Shown here one piece after another: positions 1 through 8,386 of a stretch of 64,000 bases of DNA (positions are counted from its first letter, which is position 1; every line of letters starts with the position of its first letter). The translations under genes were made by a program, and so were the position numbers. The notes below the pieces were generated by a model. That model did not search any database, was not told the DNA's origin, and was given only the letters and a program-made list of their open reading frames with translations. The DNA comes from Galactobacter caseinivorans (GTDB taxonomy: Bacteria > Actinomycetota > Actinomycetes > Actinomycetales > Micrococcaceae), in the NCBI RefSeq assembly GCF_003640665.1, contig NZ_QQXL01000003.1, positions 1-64,000 of the forward strand, in the 5' to 3' direction.

Positions 1-171
1 AGAGGTGCGCGGCCGCCGTCGTGCGTTGGGGGGAGCGCTCGACGGCGCGTGGTGCGGTCCGGCGGTCGGCGAGGGAAGCGGACTTATCGACGTGAAGCGG
101 GCGTGAACCCTGCTTGTGGGCGATAGGCCCGCTTCGGCCCACGTCCGCCGCCCCGGCCCCAACACCACGGA
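1..171. repeat. Direct repeat copy A (flank of a lost catalase copy)
   Basis: The first ~80 bases are identical to 2136-2215. The following bases (about 81-143) match 2281-2340 almost perfectly. Relative to copy B, copy A lacks a ~66-base internal duplication. No convincing gene lies here. Together with the terminator at 179-216 and the catalase fossil at 252-338, it reads as the downstream flank of a second catalase gene on the minus strand. The repeat may begin upstream of the window. Confidence 0.85.
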
Positions 172-178
172 AAACCAA

Positions 179-216
179 GCGGCCCCGCCCCTGGAATCAT
201 CCGGAGGCGGGGCCGC
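179..216 (-). terminator. Intrinsic terminator, copy A
   Basis: An 11-bp GC stem (arms 179-189 and 206-216) is followed on the minus strand by a T-rich run (GGTTTT). The loop and stem are nearly the same as the katA terminator at 2423-2474. It therefore once ended the duplicate catalase transcript. Confidence 0.7.
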
Positions 217-251
217 TCGGCCTCACGGGAGCAGGCTCGGCGACTGCGCGC

Positions 252-338
252 TCAACCTCGAGTGATCAGGGCACCGGCGAAGGTGTCGGCCAGGTGGGTG
301 CGCTGCTCATCGATGTAGATGTTGCGCAGAAGGGTGCC
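252..338 (-). pseudogene. Catalase C-terminal fossil
   Basis: Read on the minus strand, 338 to 252 encodes 28 residues ending in a stop. They align with KatA residues near its C-terminus: GTLLRNIYIDEQR against [13 protein letters not shown], then LADTFAGAL against LADTVAGAL. The intact KatA continues for about 30 more residues, whereas the fossil stops early. No upstream catalase sequence survives. The position of its terminator and flank relative to the fossil mirrors the katA locus at 2136-3974, so this is the scar of a tandem duplication. It is not expected to make a functional product. Confidence 0.75.
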
Positions 339-569
339 AGACGGTGTCGTTCTTCGCCGCCATGCGCCGCGCATCAGTTGAGACACCATGAGGCCTGACG
401 GAAGCAGTCAGATACCCGGATCTGCAGGCGTGAGCGTGCAACGTTTACGCAACAAATCGTGTAACAACGGGGAACTGTCACAGAATCTCTGCGAGAAACG
501 TGAAGTGACATATTAAGTTGATTAGTGCATCAAGCCGAACTAACCCCAAACAATTACCAGGAACTCACG

Positions 570-1097
570 ATGGCTGTCATGCAAACCCTCCGAAAGTCTC
601 TAGTCGCCAGTGCTCTGGTGACCACGCTGGGTCTAACGGGAGCAGGCGCGGCGACTGCTGCGCCCCCATCCAGCGCAACCACTCCGCAGGCTCAGCCTGT
701 CGGGCCCTCGACCGCATGGTCCGAGGAACTGCGCGCTGTATTGGCGAACGCATCGCCAGAGACTCGCGCCCAGGCTCAGCGTGCCCTTGACGCCAGTGCG
801 CAGGTCCGCGAAGCCCAATCCGGCGTTGGGAACCCTGTGGGCGACCGCACGGGCACGGCTTCGGCCGTGCGCCCCACGGCGGTGTGGATCCGCGTCTCGG
901 TCAAGGCCGCCGTTGAAGTCATCAAGAAGACTTCCCCCGCCCTTTGGAAGTCGATGCAGAGCTATGTGCTCAAGGGGCGTGAAGCTTTCGTCAAGTGGTG
1001 GGACAGTAGTGTCCCTCAATGGGCCAAGAATCTGCTTGGTGGAGTCAGTGCGGCAGGCGTATACGATGCTCTTCGGTGGATACTTGGGCTCGACTGA
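570..1097 (+). CDS. Small secreted protein of unknown function
   Basis: A 175-residue protein. The start at 570 is chosen because AGGAA lies ~8 bases upstream and it places a classic signal peptide first: a Lys/Arg head, a hydrophobic Leu/Ala core, and an A-x-A type cleavage site near residue 31 (ATA then AP). An upstream in-frame ATG at 525 would spoil the signal. The mature part has an Ala/Gln-rich helical stretch, a low-complexity middle, then a Trp-rich amphipathic C-terminus (KWWDSSVPQWAKNLLGG). No family is recognised. It sits between the two direct repeats, beside a PadR/HAAS pair on the other strand, so it may be accessory cargo. A peptide toxin or envelope-associated role is only a guess. 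Confidence 0.7.
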   Translation: MAVMQTLRKSLVASALVTTLGLTGAGAATAAPPSSATTPQAQPVGPSTAWSEELRAVLANASPETRAQAQRALDASAQVREAQSGVGNPVGDRTGTASAVRPTAVWIRVSVKAAVEVIKKTSPALWKSMQSYVLKGREAFVKWWDSSVPQWAKNLLGGVSAAGVYDALRWILGLD

Positions 1098-1150
1098 TCA
1101 TTGGATCGGACTGGGGTGCGGCGGGAAGCTAATGGCTTCCCGCCGCATTT

Positions 1151-1543
1151 TCAGTTCCTCTGCCAGGGGCGGCGGCGCGCCGTCTGTACGGTGCTCACTA
1201 AGCCTCCAAGAAGGACGCAGCCAACGAGCGGAGCGCCTACCAGTAGCGCGGGTGCCGGCGCCGTCCACGTCCCCGTGGCAAGAAGGAGAATGGCGATGAC
1301 TGCCCACAACACCCCCACCGCGAAGCCCCACCACCAAAGCTTGCCGCCGCGCGCGACTGGGGTGAGCACAGGAAAGTGCTCTGCGTAGTCGCGACTGGGG
1401 CCAAATTCTGCAACCGGATCAGAAACTTCCGAAGCCGCCACTTCCGAAACGATGGCTTCTATGTCTGGCTCTGGCATGCCCTTCAACCTCAAGGACTGGG
1501 CAAGGGATGCACTGTACTCGGTGAGGGATTGTGTACTAGTCAT
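1151..1543 (-). CDS. HAAS/DUF1700-like membrane protein paired with PadR
   Basis: A 130-residue protein whose first ~65 residues form a soluble helical region of the type seen in HAAS-domain proteins (short, acidic, with a LKGMPEPDIEAIVSEV stretch). Two membrane segments follow, at about residues 70-90 and 97-117. It overlaps the end of the upstream padR gene by 8 bases (ATGACTAG), so the pair is translationally coupled. PadR regulators are commonly followed by HAAS membrane proteins that act in envelope stress signalling. Assignment rests on the pairing and architecture more than on sequence identity. Confidence 0.65.
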   Translation of the reverse strand: MTSTQSLTEYSASLAQSLRLKGMPEPDIEAIVSEVAASEVSDPVAEFGPSRDYAEHFPVLTPVARGGKLWWWGFAVGVLWAVIAILLLATGTWTAPAPALLVGAPLVGCVLLGGLVSTVQTARRRPWQRN

Positions 1544-1868
1544 TGGCTTCTCCTTCGCTGATGTCCCGGATGATCTGGAAGAGCTCTCGTTCCACCGCTT
1601 CCAGATCCTTAATTCCCGAATTGCTCAAGGTGAAAACTTTCTTGGCAGGCCCCGTCTGGTGGTGGTCCCACTCTGCGTCCACGGCCCCTTCAGTCTGAAG
1701 GCGATGCAAGAGCGGATAGATGGTCCCACTCTTGAGATGGGTCAGGCCGCTCGCCTGTAACTCCTTCATGAGGGCGTAGCCGTGCGTCGGGCCCCTACTT
1801 AGAACCTTCATAACTGCCCAGACGGTGAGGCCCCGTGCGGTGTCTCGCGCCAACTTGTTCGGGTCCAT
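1536..1868 (-). CDS. PadR-family transcriptional regulator
   Basis: A 110-residue winged-helix repressor of the PadR-s2 size. The hallmark stretches are visible: GPTHGYALMKEL in helix 1, SGTIYPLLHRLQTEGAV for the recognition helix, and the wing KKVFTLSNSG followed by a C-terminal dimerisation helix. PadR proteins usually repress their own operon and neighbouring transporter or membrane genes. Here the partner is the overlapping HAAS protein. The ATG at 1868 follows a TATGGT hexamer by only 6 bases, so the mRNA is probably leaderless. Confidence 0.9.
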   Translation of the reverse strand: MDPNKLARDTARGLTVWAVMKVLSRGPTHGYALMKELQASGLTHLKSGTIYPLLHRLQTEGAVDAEWDHHQTGPAKKVFTLSNSGIKDLEAVERELFQIIRDISEGEAND

Positions 1869-1874
1869 GACATA

Positions 1875-1880
1875 ACCATA
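1875..1880 (-). promoter_or_regulatory. -10 box of padR (leaderless)
   Basis: TATGGT on the minus strand, 6 bases before the padR ATG. The AT-rich DNA just upstream (1890-1910) contains an imperfect ATGT...ACAC inverted arrangement that could be the PadR operator. Confidence 0.45.
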
Positions 1881-2135
1881 CCAACGACCTATGTTGAAAA
1901 TCTATACACCAGTCGATTCCCTCCATTTTCGGACTCGTCGGCCGTTGCGCGCCTTGGCCTTGGCAAAGCGCACTCCGCGGGCAAACGCCCCCAACGAGAC
2001 GACACTCGCCGCTGTCGATGTGCGCCGTCGCCCTGCTTGAGAAAGTCAGTGCCGCGCCGCGAGGCGGAGGCAAACTCGGCGGGAGCCTCTGTTGGCGGCG
2101 TGCTGTGCGAACTGGACGAACTGTCCTCGGTTCCT

Positions 2136-2422
2136 AGAGGTGCGCGGCCGCCGTCGTGCGTTGGGGGGAGCGCTCGACGGCGCGTGGTGCGGTCCGGCGG
2201 TCGGCGAGGGAAGCGGGCGTGAACCCTGCTTGTGGGCGATAGGCCTGCTTAGGCCTCGGGGTGGTGGGTCGGCGGAGCGGGCTTATCGACGTGAAGCGGG
2301 CGTGAACCCTGCTTGTGGGCGATAGGCCTGCTTCGGCACACTTCCGCCGGCCCCGCCGCCGCCCCGGCCCACGCCACCCCCGTCCAGCCCCGCCCCGGCC
2401 CCCGCCCGGCCCACCCCACAAA
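2136..2422. repeat. Direct repeat copy B with internal duplication (katA 3' flank)
   Basis: Bases 2136-2215 repeat 1-80 exactly. Inside this copy a ~40-base segment containing the string gaaccctgcttgtgggcgat occurs twice (about 2212-2253 and 2294-2334), which is a tandem duplication absent from copy A. The stretch to 2422 is a C-rich low-complexity run. No gene is supported between 1869 and 2513. Confidence 0.85.
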
Positions 2423-2474
2423 AAGCCGAGCGGCCCCGCCCCTGGAATCATCCAGAGTCGGGGCCGCTTGGCTT
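2423..2474 (-). terminator. katA intrinsic terminator
   Basis: The 16-base arms 2423-2438 and 2459-2474 pair with one or two mismatches. On the minus strand they are followed by CTTTTTG. It lies 40 bases after the katA stop. Its twin at 179-216 marks the lost second catalase. Confidence 0.85.
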
Positions 2475-2513
2475 CCCAGGAGCATGCCCGGGAGGGTTTG
2501 GTGATCGGGGGAA

Positions 2514-3974
2514 CTAGGCGCCCTTGACCTTGGCCTCGATCGTGGCGCCGAGGTCCGCGTCAACGTTCTTCCAGTACTGGAAGGCGTTGGAGAGCACGGG
2601 CTCAATCACGCCGGAGAGGGCGCCGGCCACGGTGTCTGCCAGCTCGGCGCGCTGCGCGTCGTTGTAGACGTCGCGGACCAGCGTGCCGGCCTGGCCAAAG
2701 TCGTCGTCCTCAGCGTGCAGCGTGTAAGCGCTACGCACCAGGTCGCCGTCGGACTCCCAGGAGTTATCCACGGGGCCGGTCTCATCCGACCAGGAGTCGC
2801 CGAAGGAGTTGGGGGCGTAGTAGGAGCGCGCGCCGGTGCTCTCTACCCACATGTTGCCCTCGAAGCTGTAGGTGTGCACGGGCACCTTGGGCTTGTTGAC
2901 GGGGAGCTGCTGGAAGTTGGTGCCGATGCGGTAGCGCTGGGCATCCGCGTAGGCGAAGTTGCGGCCCAGGAGCATCTTGTCGGGGCTCATGCCCATGCCG
3001 GGGACCATGTTGGCGGGGCTGAAGGCGGCCTGCTCAATCTCGGCGAAGAAGTTCTCCGGGTTGCGGTTCAGGGTCAGCGTGCCGACCTTGGTGCGCGGGT
3101 AATCCTTGAGGGACCAGACCTTGGTCAGGTCAAAGGGATTGAAGCGGTACGTCTTGGCCTCTTCGTAAGGCATGATCTGCACGTGCAGGTCCCACTTGGG
3201 GAAGTTGCCTTCCTTGATGGAGTCAAAGAGGTCGCGGCGGTGGTGCTCGGCATCCGTGCCGGCCAGGGCGTCTGCCTCGGCGCCGGAGATGTTGTGCACG
3301 CCCTGCTGGGACATGAAGTGGTACTTGACCCAGAACTTCTCGCCGGCCTCGTTGACCCACATGTAGGTGTGGGAGCCGTAGCCGTTCATCTCGCGCCAGG
3401 TCTTGGGCAGGCCGCGCTCGCCCATCAGGTAGGTCACCTGGTGTGCGGACTCGGGGTTGTGGGTCCAGAAGTCCCACTGCATGGTCGCGTCGCGCAGGCC
3501 GGAGTCCGGGAGGCGCTTCTGCGAGCGGATGAAGTGGGGGAACTTCATGGGGTCGCGCAGGAAGAACACGGGCGTGTTGTTGCCGACCAGGTCGAAGTTG
3601 CCTTCGGAGGTGTAGAACTTCAGCGCAAAGCCGCGCACGTCACGCCAGGTGTCGGGGGAGCCAATCTCGCCGGCGACGGTGGAGAAGCGCAGCAGCGTCT
3701 CCGTGGTGGCGCCCTTCTGGAACAGGGCGGCCTTGGTGTACTTGGACATGTCCTCGGTGGCGACAAACTCGCCGAAGGCGCCGGCGCCCTTGGCGTGCGG
3801 ACGGCGCTCGGGGACGTTCATGCGGTTGAAGTGCTGCAGCGTCTCCACCAGGTGGTGATCGTGCAAAACGATGGGGCCATCGGCGCCGACCGTGAGCGAA
3901 TTGCGGTCGCTGACGGCCGGGATGCCGGCCTGCGTGGTCGAGCCGGTTGCGTGACCGGAGGTGTTCTCAGCCAT
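2514..3974 (-). CDS. katA: Catalase (monofunctional haem catalase)
   Basis: A 486-residue small-subunit catalase that converts hydrogen peroxide to water and oxygen in the cytoplasm. The catalytic His is in [11 protein letters not shown] (His60). The core signature [20 protein letters not shown] is intact, followed by [18 protein letters not shown], and the haem-ligand Tyr is in [13 protein letters not shown] (Tyr342). Length is normal for clade 3 enzymes. Its ATG lies inside the end of the Fur-family gene (8-base overlap, ATGGCTGA) with GAGGAG upstream, so both proteins are made from one message and the regulator probably senses peroxide or metal. A tandem copy once existed downstream (fossil at 252-338). 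Confidence 0.97.
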   Translation of the reverse strand: MAENTSGHATGSTTQAGIPAVSDRNSLTVGADGPIVLHDHHLVETLQHFNRMNVPERRPHAKGAGAFGEFVATEDMSKYTKAALFQKGATTETLLRFSTVAGEIGSPDTWRDVRGFALKFYTSEGNFDLVGNNTPVFFLRDPMKFPHFIRSQKRLPDSGLRDATMQWDFWTHNPESAHQVTYLMGERGLPKTWREMNGYGSHTYMWVNEAGEKFWVKYHFMSQQGVHNISGAEADALAGTDAEHHRRDLFDSIKEGNFPKWDLHVQIMPYEEAKTYRFNPFDLTKVWSLKDYPRTKVGTLTLNRNPENFFAEIEQAAFSPANMVPGMGMSPDKMLLGRNFAYADAQRYRIGTNFQQLPVNKPKVPVHTYSFEGNMWVESTGARSYYAPNSFGDSWSDETGPVDNSWESDGDLVRSAYTLHAEDDDFGQAGTLVRDVYNDAQRAELADTVAGALSGVIEPVLSNAFQYWKNVDADLGATIEAKVKGA

Positions 3975-4482
3975 GGCTGTGCTCCTCTACTTCGGGGGTG
4001 GTGGGTGCATCTGAGGTCCGGTCCTCGGCAGCGCATGCGGCGCAGATGCCTCGGTACAGGACCTCTGCCACGAGAATGTTCATCCCGTGGGTGTCTGTGG
4101 GGGTCAGGCAAGGCGCATGCCCGACGGCGCACGCTACGTCCTCGAGGCGGCCGCACCTGACGCACTGGGCGTGGTGATGGTTATCGCCGAGGTCTGGCTC
4201 GTAGCGTGAAGCGGAGTGGGGGACCTCCAGGCGGCGCAGTAGGCCGGAGCTGGTGAGGTCGTTGACGATCATGTGTGTGGTCGCCAGTGCCAGGTCGGGG
4301 ATGGCGCCGCGGGATGCGCGGTGCAGTTCCTCTGCTGTGGCGTGGGGGTGCGTGGAGGCCGCGGCCATGACGGCGAGGCGCTGCTTGGTCACACGGCGCC
4401 CCGAGCGGCGGAGCGCTTCGGTCCAGACAGCCTCCGGCGCATGGCCGGGGACGCTGTTCAACGGTGTGTGCACGCTCACCAC
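3967..4482 (-). CDS. furA: Fur-family regulator (FurA/PerR-like) of catalase
   Basis: A 171-residue Fur-family repressor. The N-terminal winged helix is visible ([24 protein letters not shown]). The [10 protein letters not shown] metal site carries Cys107 and Cys110, and the second zinc pair is Cys147/Cys150 (ICAAC). This layout is typical of FurA and PerR proteins that sit upstream of catalase genes and repress them until peroxide oxidises the regulatory site. It overlaps katA by 8 bases. The AT-rich block just upstream (about 4498-4517) is the likely autoregulatory operator. The start (GTG at 4482) is one of two adjacent GTG codons, so the first few residues are uncertain. Confidence 0.92.
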   Translation of the reverse strand: MVSVHTPLNSVPGHAPEAVWTEALRRSGRRVTKQRLAVMAAASTHPHATAEELHRASRGAIPDLALATTHMIVNDLTSSGLLRRLEVPHSASRYEPDLGDNHHHAQCVRCGRLEDVACAVGHAPCLTPTDTHGMNILVAEVLYRGICAACAAEDRTSDAPTTPEVEEHSHG

Positions 4483-4497
4483 TCTGCCATATCCTGA

Positions 4498-4517
4498 GTG
4501 ATTCAGAATAAGAAATT
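4498..4517. promoter_or_regulatory. Candidate Fur/PerR operator
   Basis: An A/T-rich 20-mer (gtgattcagaataagaaatt) in otherwise GC-rich DNA, 15 bases before the furA start, with partial dyad symmetry around TTCTTATTCTGAA on the minus strand. Position and composition fit an autoregulatory FurA box. No exact consensus match is claimed. Confidence 0.4.
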
Positions 4518-4550
4518 TGGGTGAACTCCCTGGGAGTACCCCGCGAGGGA

Positions 4551-5387
4551 CTATTCCTCCGGTGGCTGGGAGGACTCCTTGATCACGAGCCGGACGGGAT
4601 CCCCGGTGACCCTGACGATGACTTCGCTTGTGAGGGTGGGGGCGGACGATCCGGAAGTAGCGGAGGCATCAGGACCGTCTCCCTGGCCGGCTAGGCCGGT
4701 CACGGGGCGGCCCTTCTCTTTCGCGTCGAGAATGTCGATCTTGAATCTGCTGTTCTTCATGAGCGCCGTGACCTTGACGTTCAGGTATTTACTCGGGTCT
4801 GTCTTGAGTCTGAAGGTGGAGGGACCCCTGACGAGTCGGTTCACGATGGTCTGCGTTTCGTTGGGCTTGGACACGTCGATGGCATCGGCGGACAGGCGAA
4901 TGACCACCCGAAACGAAACCTCCTTCGGGACGTCAACGCGCACGTTCATCGCTTGACCGCTGGTGCGCCGAGTGGCTGTCAGCTGCCGTTGCAGAGCGGG
5001 CTCGCAGGGGCCGCTGCTTTTCTGGGTTTGGTCTTCTGGGGTCTCAACATCACCCACCGAGAGGTCCACCGAATCCAGCTTCTGCGCGCAGGCCAGGTAG
5101 ACCTCCAAGGCGTGGCCCTGCGGCGGAGTGATGGACACCGTGGTGGGCCCCTGAATTTGCTGATCAAACACCACCTTGCCGGGGTTCCCCATGGAATCAC
5201 CGGGAATCTTCAACGCGCTCAGGGCGGCATTTTTCGTCGCGTCAGGTGACGCTGCTGTGGGGGAGTCGGTAGCGGATGGCGGGGCTGCAGAATCCGGGGT
5301 GCAGCCCACCAGGCCGCCGGCCGCCAAGGCTAGGGAAGCAACAGCGGCGGCCACTGCGCGTCGGGCAGGATGGAAGCTCTGGTGCAT
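4551..5387 (-). CDS. Putative lipoprotein of unknown function
   Basis: A 278-residue protein with a lipoprotein signal: an Arg-containing head, a hydrophobic Ala/Leu core and the lipobox LVGC, with Cys29 as the lipidation site. A Ser/Pro/Ala-rich spacer follows to about residue 50, then a mostly beta-type domain with two further cysteines (YLACAQKL and SGPCEP) that could form a disulfide. A Gly/Ser-rich insert (GQGDGPDASATSGSS) precedes the last strand. It is expected on the outer face of the membrane. No family is recognised. It faces away from the ABC exporter at 5539, with the two starts about 150 bases apart. Confidence 0.75.
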   Translation of the reverse strand: MHQSFHPARRAVAAAVASLALAAGGLVGCTPDSAAPPSATDSPTAASPDATKNAALSALKIPGDSMGNPGKVVFDQQIQGPTTVSITPPQGHALEVYLACAQKLDSVDLSVGDVETPEDQTQKSSGPCEPALQRQLTATRRTSGQAMNVRVDVPKEVSFRVVIRLSADAIDVSKPNETQTIVNRLVRGPSTFRLKTDPSKYLNVKVTALMKNSRFKIDILDAKEKGRPVTGLAGQGDGPDASATSGSSAPTLTSEVIVRVTGDPVRLVIKESSQPPEE

Positions 5388-5502
5388 GGGAATCCTCGCA
5401 GCCGGCGGTTATCGGATCCTGAGCGGAGCCGTGTTTACACCCTAGGTGTGGGCCGCCGCCGACGCGGTCACAAATCGGTTGCAACCACCCCCTCTGATTG
5501 GC

Positions 5503-5531
5503 TTGTCCCAATCGGTTCAAGTGGGTAGCGT
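5503..5531 (+). promoter_or_regulatory. Promoter of the ABC-2 exporter operon
   Basis: TTGTCC (5503-5508), a 17-base spacer and TAGCGT (5526-5531). Transcription starting 7-8 bases later coincides with the GTG at 5539, so the mRNA is probably leaderless. Confidence 0.55.
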
Positions 5532-5538
5532 AGTGACG

Positions 5539-6483
5539 GTGTCCCACATCACTGCCTCCTCCTCCGCCGTGGTCCGCGCCAGCGGCCTCACCAAACGCTA
5601 TGGCGACTTCACCGCCGTCGACGGGATCGACTTTGAAGTCACCCCCGGGGAGTCCTTCGGTTTCCTCGGCCCCAACGGCGCCGGTAAGTCCACCACCATG
5701 TCCATGATCGGCGGTGTCTCCACGCGCTCCGGCGGGGAGCTCAGCGTGATGGGGCTTGATCCGGACAAGGAGGGGCCCCGCGTGCGCGCCCACTTGGGCG
5801 TGGTGCCTCAGCAGGACAACCTGGATGAGGAGATTAAGGTCCGGGACAACCTCTACGTCTACGGCCGCTACTTTGGCTTGAGCCGGTCCTATCTGAAGCC
5901 AAAAATGGAGGAGCTGCTGGACTTTGCGCAGCTCACGGACAAGGCCGGGGAGCGGGTGGATGCGCTCTCCGGCGGCATGAAGCGCCGCCTCACGATTGCG
6001 CGCTCCCTGATCAACGAGCCCAAGATCCTGCTGCTGGATGAGCCCACCACCGGGCTGGACCCGCAAGCGCGCCACATCCTCTGGGACCGGCTCTTTCGCC
6101 TCAAAGAACAGGGAACCACGCTGCTGGTCACCACCCACTTCATGGATGAGGCGGAGCAGCTGTGTGACCGCCTGATCGTGGTGGACGCGGGCCGCATCAT
6201 GGCAGAGGGTTCGCCGTCCCAACTCATCCGCGACTACTCCACCCGGGAGGTGCTTGAGGTTCGCTTTGGCTCGGCCCAGAACCGCGCAGCGGCCCAGACT
6301 CTGGAGGGTCTTGGGGACCGGATCGAGATCCTCGCGGACCGCGTTTTGGTCTACGCCCACGACGGCGAAGCGGCGCTGGAGCAGGTCATTGCCCGCGGGC
6401 TGAACCCCGTCTCCTCGCTGGTGCGCCGTTCCTCGCTCGAGGACGTTTTCCTGCGCCTGACGGGACGGTCCCTCGTTGACTGA
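5539..6483 (+). CDS. ABC-2 exporter ATP-binding protein (NodI/DrrA type)
   Basis: A 314-residue ATPase if it starts at GTG 5539. The reading frame stays open to 5446, but that part lies upstream of the promoter. It has Walker A (GPNGAGKSTT), Q-loop region (VVPQQDNLD), signature LSGGMKRRL, Walker B (ILLLDEPTTGLD) and the H-loop (TTHFMDEAEQLCDRL), followed by the ~80-residue C-terminal domain seen in DrrA/NodI proteins. It energises the two permeases encoded immediately downstream, with which it overlaps. Drug or lipid/oligosaccharide export is the family range. The actual substrate cannot be read from sequence. Confidence 0.93.
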   Translation: MSHITASSSAVVRASGLTKRYGDFTAVDGIDFEVTPGESFGFLGPNGAGKSTTMSMIGGVSTRSGGELSVMGLDPDKEGPRVRAHLGVVPQQDNLDEEIKVRDNLYVYGRYFGLSRSYLKPKMEELLDFAQLTDKAGERVDALSGGMKRRLTIARSLINEPKILLLDEPTTGLDPQARHILWDRLFRLKEQGTTLLVTTHFMDEAEQLCDRLIVVDAGRIMAEGSPSQLIRDYSTREVLEVRFGSAQNRAAAQTLEGLGDRIEILADRVLVYAHDGEAALEQVIARGLNPVSSLVRRSSLEDVFLRLTGRSLVD

Positions 6484-7384
6484 GCCCCAGCCTTCAACCC
6501 AGCCCGTGGCGTCCGGCTCTGCCGATTCCATCGGCGGCGGCGCCACCCTCTTCACCACCCAGCTGCACGCGCATGACCCGGAGGTCTCGGCAGCCAAGGC
6601 CAAGCGCTTTGGCACCTGGTTTGTCGCGGAATATTACTTGCGGACCATGCGCCGCTACGCCGACGTGCTGCTCGCGGACGCCATCGGCGTGCCGCTGATG
6701 TACGTCCTCGCGATGGGCATTGGGCTTGGCTCGCTGCTCACTGGCAACGGTTCCCTGTTCGACGGCGTTCCGTACCTGGTATTTATTGCGCCGGCCTTGC
6801 TGATTTCTGCGGCAGTCAGCGCGGGTGTCACGGAGGGCACATTCCCCGTGATGGATGGCTTCAAGTGGCACCGGCTCTATCAGGGACCGTTGGTCACGCC
6901 GATCACGCCGCATCAGATTGCGCAGGGGCAGATCCTGGCGGTCAGCCTGCGCATGATGGTTCAGACTGTCCTGTTCTTGGGGGTGGTGGGACTCTTTGGC
7001 GCAGTGCACTCCTGGTGGGCGCTGGTCGCCATCCCACTTTCCGCCTTGGCCGGTTTGGCTATGGGCCTTCCGATCATGGCTTACTCGGCCACCATTCGAG
7101 AGGAAAAGGGGCAGTTCTCCATCATCATGCGCTTCATCTTCACGCCGCTGTTCCTCTTCTCCGGAACGTTTTATCCGCTGATGAACCTGCCCATCTTCCT
7201 TCAGTGGATCGGGTGGATCTCTCCCATTTGGCACGGCACCGAGCTGGCCCGTGCACTCATGTATGGGCACTTTGTCCCTGCGTGGCTCGCCCTGGTCCAC
7301 GTCCTGGTCCTGGCGGCGCTGGCGGCGCTCGGCTTCGCTCTGGTTCGCCGTAACTTTGCCCGACGCCTGGGAGGCATCAAATGA
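6476..7384 (+). CDS. ABC-2 family permease, first subunit
   Basis: A 302-residue membrane protein starting at TTG 6476, 8 bases inside the end of the ATPase gene. About 45 cytoplasmic residues precede six hydrophobic segments, beginning near VLLADAIGVPLMYVLAMGIG. The family pattern FTPLFLFSGTFYPL before the last extracellular loop matches NodJ/DrrB permeases. It is coupled to the next gene through ATGA overlap. It pairs with the second permease as a heterodimeric channel. Confidence 0.9.
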   Translation: MTEPQPSTQPVASGSADSIGGGATLFTTQLHAHDPEVSAAKAKRFGTWFVAEYYLRTMRRYADVLLADAIGVPLMYVLAMGIGLGSLLTGNGSLFDGVPYLVFIAPALLISAAVSAGVTEGTFPVMDGFKWHRLYQGPLVTPITPHQIAQGQILAVSLRMMVQTVLFLGVVGLFGAVHSWWALVAIPLSALAGLAMGLPIMAYSATIREEKGQFSIIMRFIFTPLFLFSGTFYPLMNLPIFLQWIGWISPIWHGTELARALMYGHFVPAWLALVHVLVLAALAALGFALVRRNFARRLGGIK

Positions 7385-8247
7385 CGGACCCTCAGGCGGC
7401 AGCGAAGACAGCCGCGTCCGCGACCCCAGGCACCTCCCGTGCCAAGGAGCTGATTCCGCAGAAGCGTGCGTTTGGTGCGCTCTACGGGCGCAACGCGCGC
7501 TCCGTGATGGAGCGCAGCTGGATGGCGACCAAGAACGCCACGTGGGTGGTCATCCTTTCCGGCTTCCTGGAGCCTGTGCTCTACCTGGCCTCCATGGGCT
7601 ACGGCTTGGGTCCGGCGATCGGGGACCTGCCCGGCCCAGGCGGCAGCGTGCTCACGTATGCGGCGTTCATCGCGCCCGCCCTCCTTGCCACCTCCGCCAT
7701 GAATGGCGCGTTGTTTGACAGCAACAACATGTTCTTTAAGCTCAACCACTCCAAGCTGTACCGCGTCATGCTCTTCACCTCTCTTGGCCCACTGGATGTG
7801 GTGATCGGCGAGGTGATCATGGCGCTTCTGCGCGGCTTGCTCTACGCCGTCGGCTTTGCCATCATCGCGTTCAGCGCCGGCCTCATCACCAATCCCTGGG
7901 GCCTCCTGATGATTCCCGGGGCCGTGCTGATTGCGTTCGCCTTCTCGGCGCTGTTCATGGGGCTCATCACCTTCATCAAGCGCTTTCAGCAGTTGGACTG
8001 GATCAACATGCTGACCATGCCCATGTTCCTGTTCTCCGCGACGTTCTTCCCGCTCACCGTCTACCCGCAGGCCGTCCAATGGGTCATCCAAGCCCTGCCG
8101 CTGTGGCATGGCGTGGAGCTCCTGCGCCAACTCTCGGTGGGCTACTTCGACGTCTCCATGCTGTGGCACGTGCTCTACTTCGTGATCATGGCCGCCCTGG
8201 GCCTCACCATGGCGACCACGCGGCTGCGCAAACTGTTTTTGCGATGA
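7381..8247 (+). CDS. ABC-2 family permease, second subunit
   Basis: A 288-residue paralogue of the preceding permease, beginning in the ATGA overlap at 7381. It shows the same order of features: a ~45-residue cytoplasmic leader, six hydrophobic segments, and the MFLFSATFFPLTVYP motif corresponding to FLFSGTFYPL in the first subunit. It completes a three-gene exporter with one ATPase and two different membrane subunits. No terminator is obvious in the 139 bases that follow. Confidence 0.9.
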   Translation: MTDPQAAAKTAASATPGTSRAKELIPQKRAFGALYGRNARSVMERSWMATKNATWVVILSGFLEPVLYLASMGYGLGPAIGDLPGPGGSVLTYAAFIAPALLATSAMNGALFDSNNMFFKLNHSKLYRVMLFTSLGPLDVVIGEVIMALLRGLLYAVGFAIIAFSAGLITNPWGLLMIPGAVLIAFAFSALFMGLITFIKRFQQLDWINMLTMPMFLFSATFFPLTVYPQAVQWVIQALPLWHGVELLRQLSVGYFDVSMLWHVLYFVIMAALGLTMATTRLRKLFLR

Positions 8248-8386
8248 GGGACTGTTCCTTCGCTGAGGGGTTGCGCCCCTACCGGCTCCCGGACAGACTG
8301 GCGGGACAGCACGAGTACGGGCCGGCTGGGCCGCAAGATCCTGTAGCGCGGCGGTCTACACCGCAATCCCTCTCGAGGAGGCGACC

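Noticed and set aside
114-398. A 94-codon open frame over the first terminator
   Set aside because: It runs across the repeat, the terminator hairpin and the catalase fossil in the opposite direction; no homology or ribosome site.
2715-4160. A 481-codon open frame opposite katA/furA
   Set aside because: It mirrors the real genes in a high-GC sequence, has low-complexity Val/Gly/His-rich translation and no ribosome site; katA and furA on the other strand are unmistakable.
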